Shown here: positions 25,321-33,922 of the stretch, in pieces
Layout: every line of letters starts with the position of its first letter
How positions within the stretch are numbered: the first letter of the stretch is position 1
From: Onishia taeanensis
Lineage (GTDB): Bacteria > Pseudomonadota > Gammaproteobacteria > Pseudomonadales > Halomonadaceae
NCBI RefSeq assembly: GCF_003268885.1
Contig: NZ_QLSX01000003.1
Span: 124,001 to 188,000 of the forward strand
Reading direction: 5' to 3'
Length of the DNA: 64,000 nucleotides
Notes under the pieces: generated by a model
Told to the model about the DNA's origin: nothing
Databases searched by the model: none
The model's input: only the letters and a program-made list of their open reading frames with translations
Translations under genes and position numbers: made by a program

Positions 25321-27675
25321 ATGAGCGAGCCTGCTCCATGCTCTTCGCTTGTCAGCCATCGGTTGATCTGGGGGCTGCTGACCCTGTTGACCATGCTGCT
25401 GTTGCCATCGATGGCGCAGGCACAGGCGCCGGGCCTGGGGCTCACGGGACTTGCTGGTGACTCATCCAGCAGCCAGCCGAATCCCAAGGCGGTGGTGGAG
25501 TCCTTGGATACTGTGATCGCGACGCTCGACAACGCGGAGCGGCGGGGCGCGCTGTTGGAAGAGCTGAAGGCGCTGCGCGACAGCACCGCTCAGGTCGACG
25601 GTGGCAGTCCTGATGCCGGGCCTCAGGGGTTGCTGGGCGCTCTAGCGGATACCTTCAACGAACTGGGGGAGCAGGCCGATGATGGACAGTCGCCGCTTGA
25701 CCTGTGGCAGCAGCGACTGATTCAGGCCTGGCAGGATGTTGGAGAGCTTGCCAGTAACGCCGGCAATGCGGCGTTGCTGCGCCTGGCCGTTGAAGCCACA
25801 GTGATGCTGTCGGTGTGGGTCGGGCTGCTGCTACTACTGATGGCGCTTGCCCGTCTGGTGGTGCGCCGCGTCGGCGTGCCGCTGGAACTGCCGCGCGAAC
25901 CTAAGGCATGGCTGCTTGGCGTGCATTTCCTGCGCCGCCTGCTGCCCTGGGCGGTGGCCTTTGCCATCATGCTGGCACTGTCACAGTTCGTGGAACCCAA
26001 TGCCGCGGTCAGCCTGGCGCTGGTCACCGCCTATGTGTCGCTGTGCGGACGGCTGCTGGCGTCGGCCTGCGAGGTGGTGTTCTCGGCCTTTACCCGCGGG
26101 CATCGTTATATCGCCGTGCGCTTCCTGCGGACTCGGGCCTTGCGGCGACTGTTCCTGATCGGTGCATTGATGGCGCTGGGTGACGCACTGGACTCCCCGC
26201 AGCTGATCGCCCAGTTGGGCAGCGATCTGGCGGGTTTCCTGTCGATCGTCACTAACCTGCTGGCGGCGATGATGAGCGGTATCTTCATTCTGCGCTTCAA
26301 GCAGCCGATCAAGCACCTGATCCGCAACCGCCCGTATTCGCAGCGTAAGGCGCAAAGCACGATCAATTACGTGGTGCGGGTACTCGGCGGTCTGTGGCAT
26401 GTCCCCGCCCTGCTGCTGGTGGGGGTCTCGCTGGTGGCGCTGGTGGTCACCGTGGGCGATGCTGGCGGTGCCTTGCCCCGGGCCATCGGCACCGCGGCGC
26501 TGCTGATCCTGACGTTGGTGATCAATGGCCTGCTGCGCCGTTACGGCGCGACACTCGAAGGGCGCAGGCGGGTTTCCCAGTATCGACGCCGCCTTGAGCG
26601 CTTCGGGTATGCCCTGGCGCACATGCTGTGCTGGGCGACCTTTGCCGAGCTATCGATGCGCGTATGGGGCGGTTCGCTGCTGGGTGTCGGCCAGGAGGCG
26701 GCCGGCGCGCGTATTGGCCAGGCGTTGATCAGCATCGGTTTTACCTTGCTGATCGCCTGGCTGGCCTGGATCTTTGCCGATACCGCTATCCAGCGGGCGT
26801 TGGCGAGCTCGGCCCGCTCCCGAGGGCGGCGCGTCAACAGTGCCCGGGCTCAGACCATCACTCCGCTGATCCGCAACGTGGTCTTCGCGACCATCGTGGT
26901 GATCGCTTCGATCGTTGCCCTGGCCAACCTGGGGGTCAACGTCACGCCGCTGCTGGCCGGTGCCGGTGTGATCGGCCTGGCGATCGGCTTCGGCGCCCAG
27001 ACGCTGGTGCAGGACCTGATCACGGGTATCTTTATCCTGATTGAGGATTCGTTGGCCATCGATGACTTCGTCGATCTGGGCGGTCACCTGGGCACCGTCG
27101 AGGGGCTGACCCTGCGCACCGTGCGGCTGCGCGATCTCGATGGCATTGTCCACACCATCACCTTCAGCCAGATCAAATCGATCCACAACATGTCGCGCCA
27201 ATTCGGTATCGCCTTGATGCGCTTGCGCATTCCCCATGAGATGAAGATCGATGATGGCATTACGCTGGTGCGGGAAGTCGCCGACGATCTGCGCCATGAC
27301 CCCCTGATGCGCCATCACATCTGGTCGGCGCTTGAGATGCAGGGCATCGAGCGCTTCGAGGAGGGTGCTGCGGTGCTGCGCATGCGCATGCGCACGGCGC
27401 CGGTCATGCAATGGGACGTGGCGCGCGCCTTCAACCTGCGGTTCAAGCAGCGCCTGGAAGAGGATGGCCTGGATCTTGCGATGCCGCGTTTGAGCGTGCA
27501 GATGGAAGGTCGCGGTGGCGAGGCGCTGGATGAGCAGGCGCCGGAACCGGAAGCCGAAACGGAGACAGCGAGCGAAGACTCAGGGCGTGATGTGTTGGGT
27601 CGTTCGCCGGGCGAGGCTGGGCGTGCCGCACCGCCGGGGGCCAGGCGTGATCAGGGGACACCCGGAGTAGGCTAA
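25321..27675 (+). CDS. Mechanosensitive ion channel, MscS family (YbiO-like size)
   Basis: This 784-residue inner-membrane channel has a signal peptide (cleavage after SMAQA near residue 35) and a periplasmic region to about 155. Several membrane helices follow, and then the MscS core: GVNVTPLLAGAGVIGLAIGFG (pore helix, about 541-561), with FILIEDSLAIDDFVDLGG and GTVEGLTLRTVRLRDLDG after it. The C-terminal tail (about 715-784) is acidic and low in complexity. Length and layout resemble E. coli YbiO. It should release solutes on hypo-osmotic shock, which suits a halophile. GGGAG is upstream of the ATG. Confidence 0.92.
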   Translation: MSEPAPCSSLVSHRLIWGLLTLLTMLLLPSMAQAQAPGLGLTGLAGDSSSSQPNPKAVVESLDTVIATLDNAERRGALLEELKALRDSTAQVDGGSPDAGPQGLLGALADTFNELGEQADDGQSPLDLWQQRLIQAWQDVGELASNAGNAALLRLAVEATVMLSVWVGLLLLLMALARLVVRRVGVPLELPREPKAWLLGVHFLRRLLPWAVAFAIMLALSQFVEPNAAVSLALVTAYVSLCGRLLASACEVVFSAFTRGHRYIAVRFLRTRALRRLFLIGALMALGDALDSPQLIAQLGSDLAGFLSIVTNLLAAMMSGIFILRFKQPIKHLIRNRPYSQRKAQSTINYVVRVLGGLWHVPALLLVGVSLVALVVTVGDAGGALPRAIGTAALLILTLVINGLLRRYGATLEGRRRVSQYRRRLERFGYALAHMLCWATFAELSMRVWGGSLLGVGQEAAGARIGQALISIGFTLLIAWLAWIFADTAIQRALASSARSRGRRVNSARAQTITPLIRNVVFATIVVIASIVALANLGVNVTPLLAGAGVIGLAIGFGAQTLVQDLITGIFILIEDSLAIDDFVDLGGHLGTVEGLTLRTVRLRDLDGIVHTITFSQIKSIHNMSRQFGIALMRLRIPHEMKIDDGITLVREVADDLRHDPLMRHHIWSALEMQGIERFEEGAAVLRMRMRTAPVMQWDVARAFNLRFKQRLEEDGLDLAMPRLSVQMEGRGGEALDEQAPEPEAETETASEDSGRDVLGRSPGEAGRAAPPGARRDQGTPGVG

Positions 27676-27758
27676 AACGGCTCAATGAGGGGAGTGCGAA
27701 AATAGCGGGGGCAGTTCAGAGGCTACTGGCGAGGTGAACGGTTGGCGGTAGTGTGCGT

Positions 27759-28187
27759 TCAGACCAGCCAGTAATGGTAGAGCGCCGCGCCTGCTGCCGC
27801 GCCGAGCACCGTGGCCCCGATCAGCAGCATCGCCAACAGCCAGGGGGCGCGCCACTTCCGCCAACCGTCGTGCAAGCCGACGGCGCGCTCGACCCGTGCT
27901 ATCAGCAGGTCGTGACGGGCGCCGGTGTTATCCGGCGGCAGCGAGAAGTCGTTGGCGGTATTGTCCTGCCAGAAGGGGCCGTGGGTCAGACCGAGTCTTG
28001 CGCGCAGCAGGCCGATATCGCGCAGGGTGCCGTGCAGGGCATCGTATTCTTCACGGCGCTCGGGTTCGCCCAGCACTATTCTGGCATCGGCCTTGAGGGC
28101 GTTGTGATGGCAGGCCTCGATAGCCCGCTGGATGTCCTTATCGTTGGCATCATTGGGCAGTCCCAGTCGCTGATAGAGATCCCGCAT
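27759..28187 (-). CDS. Degenerate J-domain-like protein with C-terminal membrane helix
   Basis: This 142-residue protein begins MRDLYQRLGLPNDANDKDIQ, like a J-domain, and has LGEPERREEYDALH like its fourth helix. The HPD triplet needed to stimulate Hsp70 is absent (the region reads ACHHNALKADARIV). A hydrophobic segment near residues 115-138 is a likely membrane anchor. It starts 2 bp after the stop of the DnaJ-like gene upstream and is probably co-transcribed with it. It may be a pseudo-J scaffold. Confidence 0.7.
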   Translation of the reverse strand: MRDLYQRLGLPNDANDKDIQRAIEACHHNALKADARIVLGEPERREEYDALHGTLRDIGLLRARLGLTHGPFWQDNTANDFSLPPDNTGARHDLLIARVERAVGLHDGWRKWRAPWLLAMLLIGATVLGAAAGAALYHYWLV

Positions 28188-28189
28188 GC

Positions 28190-29182
28190 TCAGCTAGCTC
28201 GCATTAGATATTCATAGGCGTTCTTGATCCGCTGGAAACGCTGAGAGGCCGTTGCCATGCGTGCCTCGCCCTCGGCGAAGAAACGGTCGGGATGGTGGGT
28301 CTGGGCCATGCGGCGATAGGCCTTGCGAATCTCGCCGCGGCTAGCCCCGGGAGGCAAGCCAAGCACCGCCAGGGCGCGATGGGCGCGCGCATCGTTGGGT
28401 GGCGCCTGCTGCCAGCGTTGGTTCTGGCCCGCGTTGCTACGCTCCTGGCGAGCTTTTTCCTGGCGTTGCCGTTCTTGCCGAGCCCGTTCCTCTCGAGCCT
28501 GGTCCTGCCTCGCTCTTTCCTGCTGCGCTCTTTCCCGATGAGCCCTTTCTTGGCGAGCATTCTCCTGGCGCTGTCTTTCGCGCTCGCGGGCTTCCTGTTC
28601 GCGTCGCTCACGCTGCCGGCGAAGCTCCTGTTCCTGTCGTTCTCGTGCTTCCTGCTCGCGGCGTCTCTCATCTTGCTCGTGTTGTCGTGCCTCTTCCTGC
28701 TGGCGCTGGTGTTCCTTGGCCAGCCAGTAATCGCGGCGACTGGGGTCCTCGGGCACGGCGTAGGGTCGCCCTGCCTGTTCGGCATAGAGAGTGGCGAACA
28801 AGGAAGGGATGACGCCCAGCAGGTCGGCAAGAAAGCGCAGCACATGATGTTGGGAAATGCTGGGCTCGCCGTCGACGACGGACACGGCGATCGCCTGGCG
28901 CAGAAAGGGATAGGCCTGTTCGCCGCCACGGTCCTTTTGCATCACCTCGGCGGCAAGCTGGATGGCATCGAAGTCCTGACGGTCGGCCAGGGCGAAGATC
29001 GGTTCCAGGTCATGGCCGTGGCGGCATTCGCTGGCCAATTCCGTGAGGTGACGGCGCTGTGCTTCATTGAGAGGCCCCCGACAGGCCATCACCCAAGCAA
29101 GCAGCAGCAGCCCGGCGGTATCGGCCTGGCTTCGACTGGTCAGCAATAGGGTCTCGAAGGGGTTGAAGCGACCGCTGGGCAT
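28190..29182 (-). CDS. TerB-like and J-domain protein (DjlA-like, soluble)
   Basis: This 330-residue protein has an N-terminal helical TerB-like region (about 10-130, including LTELASECRHGHDLEPIF). An extreme charged Arg/Glu/Gln coiled-coil stretch follows (about 150-255). A C-terminal J-domain carries the intact HPD in MAQTHHPDRFF. The order is like DjlA but with no membrane segment and an inserted charged helix. It should stimulate DnaK. I take the ATG at 29182 over 29230 because CGGAG lies 5 bp upstream of it and the TerB-like part begins there. It is followed at once by the pseudo-J gene. Confidence 0.8.
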   Translation of the reverse strand: MPSGRFNPFETLLLTSRSQADTAGLLLLAWVMACRGPLNEAQRRHLTELASECRHGHDLEPIFALADRQDFDAIQLAAEVMQKDRGGEQAYPFLRQAIAVSVVDGEPSISQHHVLRFLADLLGVIPSLFATLYAEQAGRPYAVPEDPSRRDYWLAKEHQRQQEEARQHEQDERRREQEARERQEQELRRQRERREQEARERERQRQENARQERAHRERAQQERARQDQAREERARQERQRQEKARQERSNAGQNQRWQQAPPNDARAHRALAVLGLPPGASRGEIRKAYRRMAQTHHPDRFFAEGEARMATASQRFQRIKNAYEYLMRAS

Positions 29183-29262
29183 TCTGGCTCCGAAGTGTCT
29201 CACGGGACAATTATTGTCATGATGCGGCATCTGCAGCCGTGAGGCGTCGACAGCCGGTTACT

Positions 29263-29330
29263 ACTTATGCCGGTCAAGAAATACGTATGCCGATCAAGAG
29301 TGACAGATCCTATCGACAAATACGTATCCA
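29263..29330. repeat. Approximately 20-bp degenerate tandem repeat
   Basis: Related units are TATGCCGGTCAAGAAATACG, TATGCCGATCAAGAGTGACA and a weaker ATCCTATCGACAAATACG. They lie in the gap between the DjlA-like gene and cdd. I see no gene in this 246-bp gap. Confidence 0.65.
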
Positions 29331-29428
29331 AAGAGTATCGGCGTCAGGCGTCAGGGCTTTAATCCGTCCCACGGCCCCGTCGGCATGCTACGTCGAGGGG
29401 GTGGCGCTTTCCAGTCTAGGGTCTGGGG

Positions 29429-29863
29429 TCAGGTACTCATCGGCGAGGACTTGCCGATGTTTTCCGGGCCGAAAGAATCAGGCAGCAGGGTCTCCATATC
29501 GTAGCTCTTGAGTACCTGGCCCTCGGCGTTAAGCACATGAATGCGCGTGGCCGGGGAGGCAAATTCGCGAATGCGCTGGCGACAGTCGCCGCAGGGCGTG
29601 CACAAGTGCTCGCCCGGGCCGATCACGTAAAGCGTGGCGATCTGTTGGGTGCCTGAAGAGACCATGGCGGCGATCGCCGAAGCCTCGGCGCAAAGCCCCT
29701 TGTAGTTGGCAATCTCGACGTTGCAACCGAGAAACCATTCTCCTTCGGGCGTTTGCAACGCCGCACCCACCGGGTGCTGTGAATAGGGCACATAGGCGCG
29801 GTTGCGGGTGGCGATCAACTGCGCACGCAGCGAGGCATCGAGGGTAGCGGAAGCGTCGGGCAT
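29429..29863 (-). CDS. cdd: Cytidine deaminase
   Basis: This 144-residue protein has the zinc deaminase motifs: ANYKGLCAEASA (C58, A59, catalytic E60) and TPCGDCRQRIR (C91, C94), with FLGCNVEIANYKG before. It has the size of the homotetrameric type. It deaminates cytidine and deoxycytidine. I take the ATG at 29863 because the family begins there and AAGAGAG lies upstream. nupC and tsx upstream provide uptake of its substrate. Confidence 0.95.
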   Translation of the reverse strand: MPDASATLDASLRAQLIATRNRAYVPYSQHPVGAALQTPEGEWFLGCNVEIANYKGLCAEASAIAAMVSSGTQQIATLYVIGPGEHLCTPCGDCRQRIREFASPATRIHVLNAEGQVLKSYDMETLLPDSFGPENIGKSSPMST

Positions 29864-29880
29864 GGGAGCGGCTCTCTTGG

Positions 29881-29966
29881 CAGTACTTATTTGGTAGTAC
29901 TTAATTTCATAGTACTTATTTGGCTGTACTTGTTTGGGCAGTACTCGTTGGGCCGTACTCTTCAGG
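29881..29966. repeat. 14-15-bp degenerate tandem repeat, six units, upstream of cdd
   Basis: Units include CAGTACTTATTTGG, TAGTACTTAATTTCA, TAGTACTTATTTGG, CTGTACTTGTTTGGG, CAGTACTCGTTGGG and CCGTACTCTTCAGG. All share the core GTACT. The array occupies most of the nupC-cdd gap, so a message from nupC would include it. Confidence 0.88.
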
Positions 29967-30093
29967 TTAGGGCGCGTCGGCAGGGCGAGCTTTTTCCAGC
30001 ATATCGCCAAAAAAGCATGGCTGCTGGCGGGCGCTCAACCAGTACCGCCCCGGCCAGGGGCTCGGGGCGGCAGGAGGGGTGAAAGGCGCTGCG

Positions 30094-31362
30094 TCAGCCG
30101 GCGGCCAGTGCGATGAAGAAGCCCGCGATGGTGGCCGACATCAGGTTGGACAAGGTGCCCGCCAATACGGCCTTGACGCCGAAGCGGGCAATCTCGTGGC
30201 GACGCCCCGGTGCCAGGCTGCCCAGGCCGCCGAGCAGGATGGCGATCGAGGACAGGTTGGCGAAGCCGCACAGGGCAAAGGAAAGGATGGCCACGGTGTG
30301 CACCGACATGGCCGCACCGGTGGCGGCAACCATCTGCTCGCCTTCGATGTAGGGCGCCAGGTTGATGTAGGCGACGAACTCGTTGACCACCAGCTTCTGG
30401 CCGATGAAGGAGCCTGCCAGGTTGGCTTCCTCCCAGGGAATGCCGAGCAGGAAGGCCAGTGGCGAGAAAAGCCAGCCTAGCAGCTGCTCAAGGCTCAGCG
30501 ACTCCAGACCGAACCAGCCGCCGACGCCGCCGAGAATGCCGTTGATCAGTGCGATCAGGCCGATGAAGGCCAGCAGCATGGCGCCGACGTTGGCGGCCAG
30601 GCGCATACCGGAGCTGGCGCCGGAGGCGGCCGCATCAAGCACGTTGGCTGGCTGGTCGTCATCCTGGACGTGCTGGATGGAGTCGGCATCGTCATCCTTG
30701 GGCGTCTCGGTCTCTGGCATCAGCAGCTTGGCGAATAGCAGGCCACCCGGCGCCGCCATGAAAGAGGCCGCGACCAGATATTCCATGGGAATGCCCAGCG
30801 CCGCATAGCCCGCCAGCACCGAGCCCGCCACCGAGGCAAGGCCACCACACATCACCGCAAACAGCTGCGAGGAGGTCATGTTGTTGATGAAGGGGCGCAC
30901 CACTAGCGGTGCTTCGGTCTGGCCAACGAAGATGTTGGCGGTGGCCGATAGCGACTCGGTGCGCGAGGTGCCGAGCACCTTCTGCAGCGCGCCGCCAAGC
31001 AGGCGGATCACCCACTGCATGATGCCCAGGTAGTAGAGCACCGCGATCAGCGACGAGAAAAAGATGATGACCGGCAGGACCTTGATGGCAAAGATGAAGC
31101 CCACGCCGGAGGGGTCGGCCAGCCCGCCGAACAGGAAGTCGATGCCGTCGTTGGCATAGCTCACCACCTGACTGACGGCATCCGAGATGGTCTTGAGGAC
31201 TGACTGGCCGAAAGGCACGTACAGCACGAAGGCGCCGATGCCGGCCTGGATAGCGAAGGCGCCACCCACGGTGCGCAGGCGGATAGCGCGCCGGTTGGAG
31301 GAAAACACGAGGGCGATCAGGATGAGCGTCGCCATCCCCACCAAGCTCATGATTATGGTCAT
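30094..31362 (-). CDS. nupC: Nucleoside transporter, NupC/CNT family
   Basis: This 422-residue inner-membrane protein has 8-10 hydrophobic segments. CNT-type segments are [38 protein letters not shown] and [10 protein letters not shown]. It moves nucleosides inward with H+ or Na+. It lies 60 bp after tsx and before cdd, which points to a nucleoside salvage operon. The segment near residues 220-240 is acidic and hydrophilic, an uncommon loop (EDDQPANV-like region), but the rest is typical. Confidence 0.92.
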   Translation of the reverse strand: MTIIMSLVGMATLILIALVFSSNRRAIRLRTVGGAFAIQAGIGAFVLYVPFGQSVLKTISDAVSQVVSYANDGIDFLFGGLADPSGVGFIFAIKVLPVIIFFSSLIAVLYYLGIMQWVIRLLGGALQKVLGTSRTESLSATANIFVGQTEAPLVVRPFINNMTSSQLFAVMCGGLASVAGSVLAGYAALGIPMEYLVAASFMAAPGGLLFAKLLMPETETPKDDDADSIQHVQDDDQPANVLDAAASGASSGMRLAANVGAMLLAFIGLIALINGILGGVGGWFGLESLSLEQLLGWLFSPLAFLLGIPWEEANLAGSFIGQKLVVNEFVAYINLAPYIEGEQMVAATGAAMSVHTVAILSFALCGFANLSSIAILLGGLGSLAPGRRHEIARFGVKAVLAGTLSNLMSATIAGFFIALAAG

Positions 31363-31422
31363 GGGAAGTCCTTCATGGGAGCGAATGCTGCCCGGGCGGC
31401 GAGGCGACCCGGGCCCTGGGCA

Positions 31423-32241
31423 TTACAGGAAGTTGTACTTGAGCGTGTAGATGACGGCGTTCTGATAGTCCTCGGGGGTGCCTAGCTTATTGTCCGAGTA
31501 ACGGTACTGAACGCCGGTGGTCACGCTTGAAATCGGGTGCCACCATAATGAAACCGCTCCATTGGTGCCAACGCTTTCCGCCTTGTCGCCGACATAATTC
31601 TGCGCGAGGTAGTCATCGTCGCGCGCGAAGGTCTGTTCATGCCAGTTGGTGACGCTGAACTGCTGGCCGAGTGCCTCGAAGCCATAGCCCAGAACCCAGC
31701 CGGCCATGTAACCGTTCATGCCGGTGTAGCCATCACTCTGCACGCGCGCCGCACCCAGGAAGGGCTTGAACCACAGGCCGTTGTCGAAGGTCTGGATATA
31801 GCCCACACCCAGGACCTGGTCCTGTTCGCGGCCGTTGTAGCCATAGTCACGGAAGTCATAAAGGTGAGCGTAGATCGTGAAGGGCGAGTCACCCAGATAG
31901 ATATGGGAGGTGAGCTTGCCGGCGGTACGGAAGTTGTCCTTGCCACCGCTCTGTTCGTCGAACTGATCGTTGCCCGGGTTCTCCAGGTCGAAGAAGCCGT
32001 AGAACTCGCCCCAGGCGAAGCCGGCGCCACCCTCTAGTTCGAGAAAGGTGAAGTCGCTCTTGGCGGCGTTGGTCGAGGTGCGCTCCTCCGTGCCGGCTGA
32101 CCAGTCGAGGTAGTTCACCGAGACGTTGGCGAAGGACCAGATCGGGTCCATGTCTGCGGCCTGGACCGGCGCACTGCAAAATGCCAGAAGGGCGCTTGTG
32201 CAGAGCAGAGTGGACGCTCGGCGCAGGGAAGGGGAGGACAT
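31423..32241 (-). CDS. tsx: Nucleoside-specific outer membrane channel, Tsx/OmpK family
   Basis: This 272-residue protein has a signal peptide (cleavage near AFCSAPVQA-A) and a beta-rich body ending in the outer-membrane signal KYNFL. Tsx-like strands include FANVSVNYLDWSAGTEERT, FTFLELEGGAGFAWGEFYGF and WLGYGFEA-type patterns. It should let nucleosides cross the outer membrane, feeding NupC. It is the first gene of the minus-strand operon with nupC and cdd. Upstream there is a palindrome and a 14-bp repeat. The length fits Tsx (about 270 mature-plus-signal residues). Confidence 0.88.
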   Translation of the reverse strand: MSSPSLRRASTLLCTSALLAFCSAPVQAADMDPIWSFANVSVNYLDWSAGTEERTSTNAAKSDFTFLELEGGAGFAWGEFYGFFDLENPGNDQFDEQSGGKDNFRTAGKLTSHIYLGDSPFTIYAHLYDFRDYGYNGREQDQVLGVGYIQTFDNGLWFKPFLGAARVQSDGYTGMNGYMAGWVLGYGFEALGQQFSVTNWHEQTFARDDDYLAQNYVGDKAESVGTNGAVSLWWHPISSVTTGVQYRYSDNKLGTPEDYQNAVIYTLKYNFL

Positions 32242-32274
32242 GATAGCAATTGCCTTGGTTCGTCTATTGTTTTG

Positions 32275-32316
32275 GAAATGCGTGTTCTGTAAATGCGTGT
32301 TTTGAGAACGCGTGTT
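32275..32316. repeat. 14-bp degenerate tandem repeat upstream of tsx
   Basis: Units are GAAATGCGTGTTCT, GTAAATGCGTGTTT and TGAGAACGCGTGTT, with a weaker fourth, GCTGTAACGCTAGA. They lie 34 bp before the tsx start, in its 5' leader or promoter. Confidence 0.8.
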
Positions 32317-32365
32317 GCTGTAACGCTAGAGCACCCGGAGAAGCAGGAACCTGCTGGTGGAAATA

Positions 32366-32379
32366 ATACCAAATGGTAT
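32366..32379. promoter_or_regulatory. 14-bp palindrome upstream of tsx, candidate operator
   Basis: ATACCA-AA-TGGTAT is a perfect inverted repeat about 125 bp before the tsx start. The position is suitable for a repressor of nucleoside uptake. The binding protein is unknown. Confidence 0.4.
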
Positions 32380-32699
32380 GACGCATCTAACAATTTTTTG
32401 CACCAACGCTAGGTTGCGCTTTCTCATGCTCTCATGATCAGCTGCTTGCTCAGCGATACAGCGGGACGAGCCGATATTGCTGATGAAGAAGCAGGGTCAG
32501 CAGGGCATGTTGTCGCAGGCTCGGGATTCCTTCCTGCAAGCATTTCGCCCTTCCCTCCTTCTCAACCCTCCCTACGGCGCCTCGTGTTAGGCTTTCCTGG
32601 CATCTCGCGTCGCCTCACCTGTGCGCTACCTGCGACACCCCTGCGACAAATCGTCACTGTTGCGTGGGGGGTATTTCTCCGACGATACGCGGTCAGTGT

Positions 32700-32745
32700 A
32701 GCCAGACCTTTGTGGTAGCTGAGCGTTTGCTCATAAGGTCTGGCT
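32700..32745 (+). other. Nested hairpin upstream of cyoA
   Basis: AGCCAGACCTT (32700-32710) pairs with AAGGTCTGGCT (32735-32745). Inside it TGAGC-GTTT-GCTCA (32720-32733) makes a second stem. It lies about 180 bp before cyoA in a 680-bp gap with no gene I can support. It may be part of the cyo leader or the end of another transcript. Confidence 0.55.
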
Positions 32746-32850
32746 GCGATGCGTGATAGCCCTTTGCTGCATCGGATGCTGCTTGCGGTCATGGATAAGG
32801 ACCCAGGACGCGACGGTTGTGGCATTTGTTGTGCGCATACATTAGCCGGC

Positions 32851-32884
32851 TAATTTTCAACCAGTACTAATTTTCAACCAGTAC
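32851..32884. repeat. 17-bp perfect tandem repeat upstream of cyoA
   Basis: TAATTTTCAACCAGTAC occurs twice in direct succession (32851 and 32868), 40 bp before the cyoA start. It again contains the AGTAC core seen at other loci. Confidence 0.9.
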
Positions 32885-32923
32885 TAAGGTTAGCCTGATT
32901 TCGTGCCCTGACGAGGTCGTAGG

Positions 32924-33919
32924 ATGAGAAGAAAGAAGTACTTACGTGTGCTGAGTCCGCTGGTGCTCGTGTCGCTTGCCCTGTTACTGACAGGGTGTGA
33001 CTCGGCGCTGATGGATCCTAAGGGGCAGGTCGGGGAAGAGCAGCGAACCCTGATTCTGACTGCGTTCGGTCTGATGCAGATCGTTGTCATTCCGGTAATC
33101 GTGATGACTATCGCCTTCGCTTGGCGCTATCGCCGCAGCAACCGGAATGCCACTTATAGCCCCGACTGGCACCACTCCAACAAAGTCGAAGCGGTGGTGT
33201 GGTTCGTGCCCTGCGTGATCGTTGCCTTCCTGGCGGTGTTGACCTGGTATACCTCACACAGCCTGGATCCTCACAAGCCCATTCAGGCCGAAGGGGACAA
33301 TGCTCAGGAGCCGATCGTCATCGAGGCGGTCTCACTGGACTGGAAATGGCTGTTCATCTATCCGGAACAGGGCATTGCCACGGTCAACGAGCTGGCCTTC
33401 CCAGAGGATACTCCGGTGCGCTTCCGCGTCACCTCTGGCTCGGTGATGAACTCTTTCTTCATTCCTCGCCTGGGCAGCCAGATCTACGCCATGGCCGGCA
33501 TGGATAACGATGTTCATCTGATCGCCGATGAGCAAGGGGTCTATCCCGGTCGCTCCACAAACTACAGTGGTGCTGGCTTCTCGGATATGACGTTCGATGC
33601 TCACGTCGGCTCCCAGCAAGACTTCGAGGCTTGGGTGTCCAAGGTACGTGAGTCGTCTGAGTCACTGACCTTCCCTGATGAGTATTACGACCTCGCTGCG
33701 CCCACCGAGGTCAACGAGATCCAGTACTTTTCTGAGGTATCCCCGGCTCTCTACGAGAGCATCATCAAGAGCTTCCATGCCGGCGGTGACCACGAAGAGC
33801 GTGTGGCAAAATATGCCGACAGCTATGCCGATGGCTTTGGCCATGGTCACAGCGACGAAAGTCATGGCGAATCGGACGAGTCTCACGGCGAGCCCATGAG
33901 CGCGGAGGCAGCGGAGTAA
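32924..33919 (+). CDS. cyoA: Cytochrome o ubiquinol oxidase subunit II
   Basis: This 331-residue membrane-anchored lipoprotein has the lipobox LLTGC (C25), two helices, and a periplasmic cupredoxin-like domain. The CuA Cys pair is absent: the region reads PRLGSQIYAMAGM, as in quinol oxidases, so it takes electrons from ubiquinol and not cytochrome c. The C-terminal tail is rich in His, Ser, Asp and Glu (GHGHSDESHGESDESHG). It is the first gene of cyoABCDE. The stop at 33919 is 3 bp from cyoB. Confidence 0.95.
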   Translation: MRRKKYLRVLSPLVLVSLALLLTGCDSALMDPKGQVGEEQRTLILTAFGLMQIVVIPVIVMTIAFAWRYRRSNRNATYSPDWHHSNKVEAVVWFVPCVIVAFLAVLTWYTSHSLDPHKPIQAEGDNAQEPIVIEAVSLDWKWLFIYPEQGIATVNELAFPEDTPVRFRVTSGSVMNSFFIPRLGSQIYAMAGMDNDVHLIADEQGVYPGRSTNYSGAGFSDMTFDAHVGSQQDFEAWVSKVRESSESLTFPDEYYDLAAPTEVNEIQYFSEVSPALYESIIKSFHAGGDHEERVAKYADSYADGFGHGHSDESHGESDESHGEPMSAEAAE

Positions 33920-33922
33920 ATT

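Noticed and set aside
28292-29149. Plus-strand hydrophobic frame opposite the DjlA-like gene
   Set aside because: Its hydrophobic look is the antisense of Arg/Glu/Gln codons in the charged coil. The real gene is on the minus strand.
32434-32825. Two small frames in the tsx-cyoA gap
   Set aside because: Neither has a ribosome site or recognisable protein features. The hairpin and repeat are the visible structure.
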